Notes under the pieces: model-generated
What the model was told of the DNA's origin: nothing
What the model saw: the letters and a program-made list of their open reading frames with translations, nothing else
Database searches by the model: none
Program-made: the position numbers and the translations under genes
In this document: one piece after another, positions 32,775 through 41,359 of the stretch
Layout: every line of letters starts with the position of its first letter
How positions within the stretch are numbered: the first letter of the stretch is position 1
Assembly (NCBI GenBank): GCA_910578815.1
Contig: CAJTSE010000002.1
Location: forward strand, 158,703 to 209,582
DNA length: 50,880 bases
Reading direction: 5' to 3'
Source of the DNA: an uncultured Acetatifactor sp.
Lineage (GTDB): Bacteria; Bacillota; Clostridia; Lachnospirales; Lachnospiraceae

Positions 32775-34163
32775 CTAATCCGCATACTTCATCAAAGCGT
32801 TAAGAATATCTGGATAAAGGAATTTCCCCTGCCGCCTGTAATAGATTCCGAAATTTTCGCCGTCCCCGGAAAATGCGTTATTATCCCACCAAACACAGGT
32901 GATTCCTCTTGCCTTGGCCGCGGCGATATAATAGGCCGCATGATCCACGCGGTCCTGCAGGTTTCCGCTCTTGTCACGGGAGCCGAACTCCCCGATAACT
33001 ACAGGAATGCCATTACTGATATACTTATTATAAAGCTGATCCATGAAACTATTTATGTCGCGGACGGAGCCTGCAGAATCCGAATCAAACTTTGACGTGG
33101 AGCCGCTCTCCCCTTCTGCCTGCAGTGCAAAATTATAAGGCGTATAGGCATGTACCGAAAGGATCAGCCGGTTTTCCACACCCTCCGCGTCCTCCGGCAG
33201 AACAAAACCACTGTTTAAAACCCCGTCAGGAGAAGCGCAGTAGCCCGGCACCATCAGATAGCGGCTCCCGTTGTTCCCGCCGCTCTCACGGACCGTATTC
33301 ACAAACGCCTGATTGATCTCGTTAATACAGGAAACCGCGTCCTGACATTCCTCTGCGCCGGGATTCAGCCACCATTCGTACTGGCTCCCCACCAGCCTGG
33401 GCTCGTTCATACACTCGAAAATCAAATGCTCGTCATACTCCTGAAAGCGCTGGCAAAGCTGCTCCCAGATCGTGGTCACATAACCGACGGTCTGCTCCAG
33501 GTGAGCGCTGTCAGGATAAAGAAAGTCCTCGCTGTTGTCATGGTGAATATTTAAAATAATATAAAGACCGTTGTCACTGGCATAATCCACCACTTCCTGC
33601 ACCCGGTTCAGCCAGGCCTCCGAAATCTGCCAGTTTTCATCTACATGATTATGCCAGCTCACCGGGATCCGCACACTGTTAAAGCCTGCTTCCTTAATGT
33701 CCTGCATCATTTCCGCGGTGGTCTTGATTCCACACCAGCTGCTCTCCAGCTCCAGCTCGTCGCCCGTAAAACTGTCATTGATGGCGTCAAAGGTATTGCC
33801 CAGATTCCAGCCGATCTTCATATCCCGCACAAACTGCAGCGCCTCGCCCTCCGGGATGTCAAACGGCTTGATCTCCACTTCCGGAATCTGTATTGCCTCT
33901 TCCTCCCCGGAAGCTGCGTCCTTTTCATCCCCTGTGCCTTCCTTCCCGTCTCCTGCGCTTTCCGGATTTGCTTCCGGACTCTCCGTACCGTCCTCTCCGG
34001 TCCCGGATTGCAATTCCGTTCCAGAACCACTCTCGTTTTCTGTCCTTCCGTTCTCCACTTCCGGCGAGCCGACTTCTGCCTCCGGTCCGCCGCAGCCTGA
34101 AAGAATACCCGCAATCAATGTCACACACAACATTCCTGCTATAAATCCTTTCATACTCTTCAT
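32775..34163 (-). CDS. GH5 endoglucanase-type lipoprotein
   Basis: A 462-residue cell-surface glycosidase. A lipoprotein signal (LIAGILSGCGG, lipid Cys about 24) is followed by an acidic Gly/Ser/Glu linker (about 25-100) that spaces the enzyme from the membrane. The GH5 barrel starts with MKIGWNLGNTFDA. It has the acid/base Glu in ECMNEPRL and the nucleophile Glu in VVIGEFGS, as in cellulases of subfamily-4 type. The ATG follows GGAGG and lies only 24 bases after a chemoreceptor stop codon, suggesting one transcript. Confidence 0.93.
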   Translation of the reverse strand: MKSMKGFIAGMLCVTLIAGILSGCGGPEAEVGSPEVENGRTENESGSGTELQSGTGEDGTESPEANPESAGDGKEGTGDEKDAASGEEEAIQIPEVEIKPFDIPEGEALQFVRDMKIGWNLGNTFDAINDSFTGDELELESSWCGIKTTAEMMQDIKEAGFNSVRIPVSWHNHVDENWQISEAWLNRVQEVVDYASDNGLYIILNIHHDNSEDFLYPDSAHLEQTVGYVTTIWEQLCQRFQEYDEHLIFECMNEPRLVGSQYEWWLNPGAEECQDAVSCINEINQAFVNTVRESGGNNGSRYLMVPGYCASPDGVLNSGFVLPEDAEGVENRLILSVHAYTPYNFALQAEGESGSTSKFDSDSAGSVRDINSFMDQLYNKYISNGIPVVIGEFGSRDKSGNLQDRVDHAAYYIAAAKARGITCVWWDNNAFSGDGENFGIYYRRQGKFLYPDILNALMKYAD

Positions 34164-34187
34164 ACTAAAATCCTCCTGCCTGTTTTA

Positions 34188-35732
34188 TCATTCATCCTGG
34201 TTCAACAATTCCGCCATTTTATCGACCATCGCATTGACAGCCACAGCCTGCTCCGTAATCTCCATCGTATCATTCGCGTTATTTTCAGCCATTGCATTGA
34301 TGGAATGATACTGTTCGTTTATATTTTTAATGTTTTCCGCAATGTCCTGATTGATCGAAATGGTCTTTTCGATTACTTTCGCCTGCTGCCCGTGAGCTTC
34401 CCCCATCGTTTCAACTGCATTTGCGGAAACTTCCAGCAATGCTGTCATATCCTGCATACATTTAAACACATTATTAACATATTCATTCTGCTTACCAAGC
34501 TTTGCCGAATTTTCTTCCACCTGCAGGGAAATATCCCGTACGCTTTTCTGAACACGCTCAATCACCGCCTGCACTTCCGTTAAAGACTGCTGCGTACTGT
34601 TTGCCAGATTTCCCACTTCCGTAGCCACAACCGCAAATCCTCTGCCTGCTTCTCCGGCTCTCGCCGCTTCAATAGATGCGTTTAGGGCCAATAAATTTGT
34701 CGAAGAAGAAATATCACTTATAAGATTTAATGTTGCGTCAATTTCCTGCACAGCATCTGACAGTTCTTTCGCAATATCTGTTGTAGCTTTCATGGATTTC
34801 GCTACTTCACCGTTAATTGTATGTAAATCATTTAATATCTTTTCATTTTCCGTTGATTTAACGGACAAGTCCTTGGAAGTTGTTTCTACTTTCCGTACAT
34901 TATCTGCAACAATACCCTCCCAGCGGCTCAGCTCGCCGAGATTTTCCATGCTTTCATCCGTTTTCGAACTGAGCAGATTGCTGTTCTCCGTCAAACGCTC
35001 GCTGGTAGCCGCCAATTCCTCTGCGGAAGCACTTTCATTTTCTGAAACCTGTGAAAGCGATAAACCTGCGGCATGCAGATCCCCGGACAAAGACGATACA
35101 GCGTCCAACAGCTTCATAACACGATCATTGTTCTTTTCCAGCTCGTCTTTCTTTGCTGATACCAGAAAATGAGCCACAAAGTAAACAAAAATAATCAGGC
35201 CTGCCAGAGACAATACAAGCGCTACCAGGCACATTATGACATCCGTTACAAATAATTCATCCTTTACCGGCAGAAGATCCGTAGCCTTTATTCCCCACCC
35301 AATAAACAGAGAAACCACACATCCCAGCCCGCAAAGAAGCAACATCCTAATATCCAAAAAGAATGCGATCAGGATCAGGAAGAAAAACAGAAATCCCCAA
35401 AATGTCCTTGACGGCAACATATAAATAAGGTAATTCCACTGCACCAGCAGCACACATGCAGAGAATACTTTGCCAAGCCTGAGTCTTCCTTCCTTCAAAA
35501 ATCCATCTGCGTCAAAAGATGTTTTAACAATACAGACAGCCAAAGCAAAAAAAACCGTATCCATCAAACCGAGCATTATCGTGGCCAGCCAGGGTACGTC
35601 CGGATAAAATCCAATCAGCTTTTCAGTATTAAACATTACCGTGGCACACATGCAGGCACTGGCTAAAATGATCAGTCCCCATCTAAATACTGTTGATAAA
35701 TATACTTCTACCGCTGTTTTTTTCTTTTTCAA
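34188..35732 (-). CDS. Methyl-accepting chemotaxis protein, polytopic sensor
   Basis: A 514-residue chemoreceptor with about six N-terminal membrane helices (about 12-205) instead of a ligand-binding extracellular domain. A coiled signalling hairpin follows, with tip NLLALNASIEAARAGEAGRGFAVVATEVGNLA. There is no HAMP domain that I can see. The start is TTG at 35732, seven bases after GGGAGG. It is the first gene of a likely two-gene unit with the GH5 lipoprotein. Confidence 0.9.
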   Translation of the reverse strand: MKKKKTAVEVYLSTVFRWGLIILASACMCATVMFNTEKLIGFYPDVPWLATIMLGLMDTVFFALAVCIVKTSFDADGFLKEGRLRLGKVFSACVLLVQWNYLIYMLPSRTFWGFLFFFLILIAFFLDIRMLLLCGLGCVVSLFIGWGIKATDLLPVKDELFVTDVIMCLVALVLSLAGLIIFVYFVAHFLVSAKKDELEKNNDRVMKLLDAVSSLSGDLHAAGLSLSQVSENESASAEELAATSERLTENSNLLSSKTDESMENLGELSRWEGIVADNVRKVETTSKDLSVKSTENEKILNDLHTINGEVAKSMKATTDIAKELSDAVQEIDATLNLISDISSSTNLLALNASIEAARAGEAGRGFAVVATEVGNLANSTQQSLTEVQAVIERVQKSVRDISLQVEENSAKLGKQNEYVNNVFKCMQDMTALLEVSANAVETMGEAHGQQAKVIEKTISINQDIAENIKNINEQYHSINAMAENNANDTMEITEQAVAVNAMVDKMAELLNQDE

Positions 35733-35770
35733 AGCAGATCCTCCCTTTCTTATAATTTAATGACATGAAT

Positions 35771-35805
35771 ATACCCTTTACCAAAACAAACATGGTAAAA
35801 GGTAT
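35771..35805 (-). promoter_or_regulatory. 13-bp leader hairpin before chemoreceptor-GH5 unit
   Basis: ATACCCTTTACCA (35771-35783) and TGGTAAAAGGTAT (35793-35805) form a 13-bp inverted repeat with one mismatch (a G-U wobble in RNA) and a 9-base loop. It lies about 10-45 bases after the predicted transcription start, so it may be a regulator site or an RNA structure. Confidence 0.65.
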
Positions 35806-35820
35806 CGTTTAAGTAAATTA

Positions 35821-35849
35821 ATTATAACAATCTTACTTCACTTTGTCAA
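35821..35849 (-). promoter_or_regulatory. Consensus promoter of the chemoreceptor-GH5 unit
   Basis: TTGACA (35844-35849), a 17-bp spacer and TATAAT (35821-35826) match the sigma-A consensus fully. The predicted start is near 35814. Confidence 0.9.
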
Positions 35850-35947
35850 TTAATGCCTTTTTTCTTCAATATCATTAAGTTAATAACTGCATAGAGTATA
35901 TTTTTCGACATTTTCAGACTTACCATAAATCAGATAACATTAAACAG

Positions 35948-36056
35948 ATGCTTTTTAGTCCGGGATATGATATAATGGTCTTATTCCAGGCGGGAAACGT
36001 TCGAACGGGCATGCCTGGTATCGTTCAATGTACACTGGCTGAATGCCCCATCGAAC
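35948..36056 (+). promoter_or_regulatory. Extended -10 promoter and structured leader of CZB chemoreceptor
   Basis: TGATATAAT (35968-35976) is an extended -10; the -35 (35948-35953) is poor. The leader can form CCAGGC/GCCTGG (35986-35991 with 36013-36018), or GTTCG/CGAAC (35999-36003 with 36052-36056) with GGGCAT/ATGCCC (36007-36012 with 36043-36048). The two foldings cross, so they are alternatives or a pseudoknot. I do not recognise a known riboswitch. Confidence 0.5.
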
Positions 36057-36076
36057 ACGGAAAAAGAGGGTTACTT

Positions 36077-37471
36077 ATGAAAAAAAACATACCATCGACG
36101 CTGCTTAATGCCGACAAGGCTGCTCTGATCGCCTGTATGGACAGAATCATGGAGGGTGATTGTTCCCTGTCCGCGCCTGTTCCCTTTCAAGATACGGAGC
36201 TGGAACAAAAATGGAAACAGTTCATGCTGTACATTTTGAATGCCAACAATAAGTCTGCCATGCAGCTCAATGACGCCATGAGGGTGATCGGTGACAGCTC
36301 CTGCGTAAAGGTTATGCTGGAGCAGGTTTCCAGCCAGTCACGAGCTATAGAAGAAATGAGCAACTCCAGCCGGGAGCTGGGCGATTCTATCGTAAACATT
36401 CAGGAATCCGCTTCCAGCATCCATGACCATTCAAAGGATATTATGGATACTACTAACACCTGTATCCGACAGCTTGACGGCAGCATCCGCATTATAGATG
36501 ATTCTTCCAGCCAGATCGGACAAATCAACGGCCAAATCGCAGATTTTAAGGAAAAGGCCTTGCAGATCAATGATATAGTGGACGTGGTAAAAAAGCTGGC
36601 CAGTAAAAGCAGTCTGTTAGCCCTGAACGCATCCATAGAAGCAGCCAGGGCCGGCCAGTCGGGCAGAGGCTTTTCCGTAGTAGCCAGCCAGATGCAGGAT
36701 CTTGCCGCAAACACATCCACCTCTGCCGATGACATCACCCGATATGTAGGCGAGCTGATGTCCGGCATTGAGACACTGGTAAATTCCGTGCAGTCCGCCA
36801 CCGCATGCCTGCAGAGCGGCAATGATGAAATACATCACTGTGTGGAAAGCGTGGATGCCGTGGGCAGGAAGGTATCCTTCATCACGGACAAGATTGATCT
36901 GATTAACGAAGAAATCCGCAATCAGTCCGGACTGACTCACTCCTTTGTCAAGGCGGTGGAGGCCCTTGACGTTAATTATGAGACTCTTTCCAAGGAATGT
37001 GTGGATACAGGCGTACATCTCTATCATATTTCCCGGAATATTGACACCATCCGGACCGCATTGGCAAAGGGCACCTCACGGCTTTTCCCCCAGGACTGGC
37101 TTACGGTTTATACCGTGGATCATCTGATCTTTACCTGGAGGCTGTATAATAATCTGGCAGACTTTGAAACCCTAAAGATCACCCAGCTCAATAATCCCAA
37201 GGGATGCAAATTCGGCAAATGGACCGTCTCCCAGACGAATCCCCGTATCACTGGCAGCCGTGAATTTAAGCAGGCGGTGAGCTGCCATGAAGAACTGCAT
37301 AACTGCGCCTGCGCCTGCTGGAATGCCAAGGACCGTGGAGATACGGAGGAAGCTCTCATACAATTCCAACAGGCTCTTGAGATCTATAAACACTTTTCCG
37401 CAGCTATGGACGGCCTGAAAAAACTGCTGGCTGCAAGCGGAGACAGAGAATACACAAATATTAAGGCTTAA
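36077..37471 (+). CDS. Soluble chemoreceptor with C-terminal CZB zinc domain
   Basis: A 464-residue cytoplasmic MCP-like protein without membrane segments. The signalling tip is SSLLALNASIEAARAGQSGRGFSVVASQMQDLA. The C-terminus is a chemoreceptor zinc-binding domain: His in VDHLIFTWRLYNN, Cys in GCKFGKW, and His residues in SCHEELHN. Such domains in other bacteria sense zinc or oxidants. ATG 36077 follows GAGGG; an upstream frame to 35948 would include the promoter and is rejected. Confidence 0.92.
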   Translation: MKKNIPSTLLNADKAALIACMDRIMEGDCSLSAPVPFQDTELEQKWKQFMLYILNANNKSAMQLNDAMRVIGDSSCVKVMLEQVSSQSRAIEEMSNSSRELGDSIVNIQESASSIHDHSKDIMDTTNTCIRQLDGSIRIIDDSSSQIGQINGQIADFKEKALQINDIVDVVKKLASKSSLLALNASIEAARAGQSGRGFSVVASQMQDLAANTSTSADDITRYVGELMSGIETLVNSVQSATACLQSGNDEIHHCVESVDAVGRKVSFITDKIDLINEEIRNQSGLTHSFVKAVEALDVNYETLSKECVDTGVHLYHISRNIDTIRTALAKGTSRLFPQDWLTVYTVDHLIFTWRLYNNLADFETLKITQLNNPKGCKFGKWTVSQTNPRITGSREFKQAVSCHEELHNCACACWNAKDRGDTEEALIQFQQALEIYKHFSAAMDGLKKLLAASGDREYTNIKA

Positions 37472-37474
37472 AAG

Positions 37475-37512
37475 ACGGGGCGCTTCTCCTCAGAAGCGCT
37501 CCGTTTCTCTTT
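37475..37512 (+). terminator. Terminator shared with glycerate kinase 3' end
   Basis: ACGG-GGCGCTTCT and AGAAGCGC-CCGT form a long stem with a 4-base loop, followed by TTTCTCTTTT on the plus strand. The stop codon of the convergent glycerate kinase gene (37490-37492) lies within the hairpin. Confidence 0.85.
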
Positions 37513-38752
37513 TGATCAGCACTACGGCCACATCATTCACATTGGTACCGCTAGGCCCCGTAAGGATCAGACCATTGCATTTCGCCAGGGCGTTATAGGA
37601 ATCATTCTGCGCAAGGACCTCATATATGTCCACTCCCGCCGCATCCAGTAACGCCTTTGTGCCACCGTCACAATATCCTCCCGCCGCATCCGTAGGACCG
37701 TCCGTGCCGTCACTGCCTACACTGAAAACCGCCGTATTTATGAGGCCCGTGATTCCCCTGGCGGCGCTTAAGGCCAGCTCCTGATTGCGCCCCCCCTTTC
37801 CTCTGCCGGTCAACCGCACTACCGTCTCGCCTCCCGCAACAAATGCCAGACTCGTTTTCGTATCCGCATGGCTTTTGGCAACGGAGGCCAGAAAGGAGCC
37901 GGCCTCCCGCGCCTCACAGCACAGCCTGTCCGTCAAGAACACCGTTTCATAACCAAGCCGCCGGCATTCCTCTGCTGCCGCCCGGCAAAGCTCCCTTACA
38001 CTCCCGGCGACGGTAATTTCCGTATTTTTTAGATTTTTAGGCGTCTCCCGCTCCATACATTCCCTTGCTTCCCTGCTCAATTCCAATCCGTATTTGCGGA
38101 TCACGGCCCTGGCATCCTCACAGGTACTGCTGTCCGCGCAGACAGGGCCGGAAGCAATCATATCCGGCTGATCTCCCAGCACATCACTGAGCAGGATACC
38201 AAGGACCCGCGCCGGCTCACAGGCAGAAGCAAAGCGGCCTCCCTTCACCGCGGAAAGCCGCTTGCGCACGGTATTCATCTCCGTAATATCCGCCCCGCAG
38301 GCCAAAAGCTGTCCCGTAATGCGGACAAGCTCTTTTCCGCTGACCAGGGGCTTCTCAAACAGTGCGGAGCCGCCCCCTGACAGCAGAAATAATACAGTAT
38401 CCTCCGTTTTTAAATCCTTTACCAGCTCCAGAGCCGCCTGTGTAGCCAGAAAGGAATTTTCATCCGGTAACGGATGCCCTGCCTCAAAGCAGGCTATTCC
38501 TGGAAGCTCTGTCTGCAAATGGCCATATTTTGTCACCAATACGCCGCCACTGATTCTGTCCCCCAGCAGAGAAAGCGCAGCATCGGACATCCGCCAGGCG
38601 GCCTTGCCGGCAGCCACTAAAACCACTCTGCCCCGGCCGAAGGTCCGGCCCTGCAGGGCACGGCGTACCGCCTCTTCCGGCAGGACCCGCCTGATGGATG
38701 CCTGAATGATTTGCTCTGCATCTGCTCTTAATTTTTCACGAGACTCATACAT
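37490..38752 (-). CDS. Glycerate 2-kinase (DUF4147/MOFRL)
   Basis: A 420-residue type II glycerate kinase, phosphorylating D-glycerate to 2-phosphoglycerate. The N-terminal DUF4147 domain carries LLSGGGSALFEKP. The MOFRL C-terminal domain carries FVAGGETVVRLTGRGKGGRNQELAL, SVGSDGTDGPTDAAGG and GPSGTNVNDV. The ATG overlaps the GH127 stop by 8 bases, so the two are coupled. The link suggests that sugar breakdown feeds glycerate into lower glycolysis, but other roles are possible. Confidence 0.93.
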   Translation of the reverse strand: MYESREKLRADAEQIIQASIRRVLPEEAVRRALQGRTFGRGRVVLVAAGKAAWRMSDAALSLLGDRISGGVLVTKYGHLQTELPGIACFEAGHPLPDENSFLATQAALELVKDLKTEDTVLFLLSGGGSALFEKPLVSGKELVRITGQLLACGADITEMNTVRKRLSAVKGGRFASACEPARVLGILLSDVLGDQPDMIASGPVCADSSTCEDARAVIRKYGLELSREARECMERETPKNLKNTEITVAGSVRELCRAAAEECRRLGYETVFLTDRLCCEAREAGSFLASVAKSHADTKTSLAFVAGGETVVRLTGRGKGGRNQELALSAARGITGLINTAVFSVGSDGTDGPTDAAGGYCDGGTKALLDAAGVDIYEVLAQNDSYNALAKCNGLILTGPSGTNVNDVAVVLIKRETERF

Positions 38753-41018
38753 GCGCCCACACCGTCATTTCGCCCTCCCCCCGGTTATTCCAGGCATAAT
38801 AAGGCACAAAAGTCATGGTTACCGACTGTTCCTCATAAGCGGTACTGTTTCCGTCCCCGGCGGCATCAGCATCCCGGACTGCCTCATCCTGAGAATGCCC
38901 TGCGGAAGCATACCTGTATTCAATATATAGCTCATCGCTCTTAGCACTGTCCGCCAACCGCTTCCCAGGCACCTTTAAGACCCTCATTTCATGCCCCAGC
39001 CCGTTAAAAGTCTCTACCCGGACTCCCGGCAGGCTGCCTGCCGCGCTCTCTGCCATGCCGTCCTTTTTCTTCGGCCTTCCGTCCGCATCAAAGCCATATG
39101 CCTTCTCCAGGTCCACACGAAGCAGATGCAGATTCTTGCCGTTGTCAATCTCTTCCATACAGTAACAGATGGGGCCTCTGGTAAAAGCCACCTTCCCCAT
39201 GTCTTCCCTGACCTTTGGATTGGCCGCCATACAGCGCACTTCCATGGGAAACTGAAGATAAATCTCGTCACCGTCCTGCCATTCTCCCGTCAGGTACAGA
39301 TAGCCCTTTTCCAGCCGAAGATCCGTTCCCTGCTCCGGCTCGGTCTGCTGTGCCATACTCTGCAAAGTCCCCTTTACTACCCGACAGTCAGAAAGCGTTA
39401 TCCCGCTTCTGCGAACCTCGGCCTCCGCCTTCCTGCACCAGCCGGGCACACGAAAGGCAAAAGTTCCCCGGACAGTTCCTTCCGTATGCAGAACAGCCTT
39501 TACCTCCCCGCTCCAGGGGAAGGCGCTTTCCAGTTTCATATCAAGCTCCGCCCCGTTTAAGATACAACTAATCCTGCTGCCCGCATACAGATGAGTGTAC
39601 AACGTACTTTCATTCTGAGTATACACATAAGCCCCGAAGGAGCTGACAATCCTTGCAATATTTGGCGGACAGCAGGCACAGCCAAACCATTTCTGACGAA
39701 CCGGCTTCACATGATGCTTCCGTTCATCCCGTTTACATGCCTCCGGCACAGCCTCCAGCGGATTGACATAGAAAAAGCTTTTCCCGTCCAGGGCCATACC
39801 TGCCAGCACCGTGTTATAAAGAGCCTGCTCCATCACATCCCCATAGCGGCTGTCCGCCTGAATCTCCAGCATCCTTCTGGCAAAAAAGGCAAGCCCGATC
39901 GCCGCACAGGTTTCGGAATAGGCAGTATCGTTGGGAAGATCATAACTAAAAGAAAATGCCTCCCCTATGTGTGTTGCGCCGATCCCTCCGGTAATATACA
40001 GCTTTTCCTTCGTTATATTATTCCAGAGCCGCTCGCAGGCAGCAAACATGGTTTCATCCCCGGTAAGTCTGGCCACATCCGCCATGCCGCTGTAAAGATA
40101 AACGGCGCGTACCGCATGGCCTGCCGCCTCCGACAGCTCCCTCACCGGTGCGTTTGCCTGATGATACCAGTGCCTGATTTCTGCAGGATCCGGCATTTTG
40201 TATGGCCTGCCCTCATGCTCCGCCCGTTCCTTCTCTTCCAGATCAAAATAATAAGGCTTCGTCCCCCTCATATCCAGGAAGAAGCGGCCCAGCTCCAGGT
40301 ATTTTTTCTCTCCCGTTACCTCATACAGCCTCGCCAGCGCCATCTCCGCAATCTCATGCCCTGGATAGCCTTTGCACTTTCCTTCCTCATATCCGAACTG
40401 TGAAAATATAAAATCCGCATAGCGTTCTGCCGCCTTGAGCAGCTTGTCCTTACCTGTAGCCTGCCAGTAAGCAATCGCTCCCTCCAGCAGATGCCCAAAA
40501 CAGTATAGCTCATGATGGTCTCGAAGATTTGTAAAAATCCGGTCCATACCGTTAATAATATAATAAGTATCCAGATAGCCGTTGTCCGCCTGAGCCGCGC
40601 AGACAATGTCAATGGCTTCATCCGCCGTCTTTTCCAGTTTTGGATCTGGATGATTGATCAGCGAATATCCTACCGCCTCGATCCATTTTGCAAAATCGCT
40701 GTCCTGAAATACAAATCCGTAAAATTTATCCGGGTCAGGATTTTTAGGATCCTCCGGCAGGGCTTCAAAGCCCCGGTATGTATAAGCCGGCGCTGCATAC
40801 CCTGCGCCCTGCTCCCTTTTCTCCTTCATCAAACGTCCCGCCACCTTGAAATTACGCATACAATAGCTGGGCGCCGCATCCGGAACCCTGTCATTTAAGG
40901 CCTCCCACTGATAGGGAATCACTTCCCTGCGCACCAGTTCCTGCTCCCTGCCCCAAAATTCATCCGTGATCTTTACCTGCTTTAAATCCAGGGGACTGCT
41001 GAAATTCTCCTGTTTCAT
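38745..41018 (-). CDS. GH127 beta-L-arabinofuranosidase
   Basis: A 757-residue alpha/alpha-barrel glycosidase without a signal peptide, so it acts on imported oligosaccharides. The zinc-cysteine active site known for the GH127 enzyme HypBA1 is present: Glu and Cys in SETCAAIG, and paired Cys in FGCACCPPNIAR. ATG 41018 (MKQENFSSPLDLKQVKITDEFW) lies six bases after GGAGG; the longer frame to 41090 is rejected. Plant-glycan use is implied. Confidence 0.93.
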   Translation of the reverse strand: MKQENFSSPLDLKQVKITDEFWGREQELVRREVIPYQWEALNDRVPDAAPSYCMRNFKVAGRLMKEKREQGAGYAAPAYTYRGFEALPEDPKNPDPDKFYGFVFQDSDFAKWIEAVGYSLINHPDPKLEKTADEAIDIVCAAQADNGYLDTYYIINGMDRIFTNLRDHHELYCFGHLLEGAIAYWQATGKDKLLKAAERYADFIFSQFGYEEGKCKGYPGHEIAEMALARLYEVTGEKKYLELGRFFLDMRGTKPYYFDLEEKERAEHEGRPYKMPDPAEIRHWYHQANAPVRELSEAAGHAVRAVYLYSGMADVARLTGDETMFAACERLWNNITKEKLYITGGIGATHIGEAFSFSYDLPNDTAYSETCAAIGLAFFARRMLEIQADSRYGDVMEQALYNTVLAGMALDGKSFFYVNPLEAVPEACKRDERKHHVKPVRQKWFGCACCPPNIARIVSSFGAYVYTQNESTLYTHLYAGSRISCILNGAELDMKLESAFPWSGEVKAVLHTEGTVRGTFAFRVPGWCRKAEAEVRRSGITLSDCRVVKGTLQSMAQQTEPEQGTDLRLEKGYLYLTGEWQDGDEIYLQFPMEVRCMAANPKVREDMGKVAFTRGPICYCMEEIDNGKNLHLLRVDLEKAYGFDADGRPKKKDGMAESAAGSLPGVRVETFNGLGHEMRVLKVPGKRLADSAKSDELYIEYRYASAGHSQDEAVRDADAAGDGNSTAYEEQSVTMTFVPYYAWNNRGEGEMTVWAHV

Positions 41019-41120
41019 TTCATACCTCCTGCCCAATCCGTATTCTGTATGTTTGGAAATTCTCTGATATGATAGAAAATGTTCTGGCATTCTCTTCCGT
41101 TAAAAGCATACCCCGGATTT

Positions 41121-41135
41121 ACGGAAACGTCAACA
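41121..41135. promoter_or_regulatory. Possible cre-like site upstream of GH127
   Basis: ACGGAAACGTCAACA matches the catabolite-responsive element consensus (WTGNAARCGNWWWCA) at 13 of 15 positions and lies about 105 bases before the GH127 start. No convincing -35/-10 pair was identified, so its relation to the promoter is unclear. Confidence 0.3.
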
Positions 41136-41146
41136 GGGAAACAGAT

Positions 41147-41326
41147 GACAGCCGCCCGTCATTCTCATGCAGACCCGCTTTCGCTTGAGGCGTGACGTAA
41201 CGGTACATAGGCAAGCATAATACGCTTACCAAGTACCGACAAGCATTTATGAGTTTGCGAAGCAAATCTCACAAGAGTGCGAAGCACTCTTTGCACAGTC
41301 TGCATTGAGAACAACGGGCGGCTGTC
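41147..41326. repeat. 180-bp palindromic element with nested hairpins
   Basis: Terminal inverted repeats of 28-29 bp (41147-41174 and 41298-41326) start with GACAGCCGCCCGT and differ at about three positions. Inside are CGGTAC/GTACCG around GCAAGC/GCTT, GAGTTTGC-GAA-GCAAATCTC (41231-41250) and AAGAGTGC-GAA-GCACTCTT (41273-41291). The whole could fold like a cloverleaf. There is no ORF. It may be a miniature mobile element or a structured RNA. Confidence 0.75.
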
Positions 41327-41359
41327 GCCGTAAAATTGTAGGTGACGGAACCGTTACCT

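Noticed and set aside
35983..36076. c-di-GMP riboswitch before the CZB chemoreceptor
   Set aside because: Neither the GEMM-I nor the GEMM-II core motifs are present. Only unspecific helices are seen.
35948..36076. Longer start for the CZB chemoreceptor
   Set aside because: It would place the extended -10 element and the leader helices inside the coding region. ATG 36077 has a GAGGG site.
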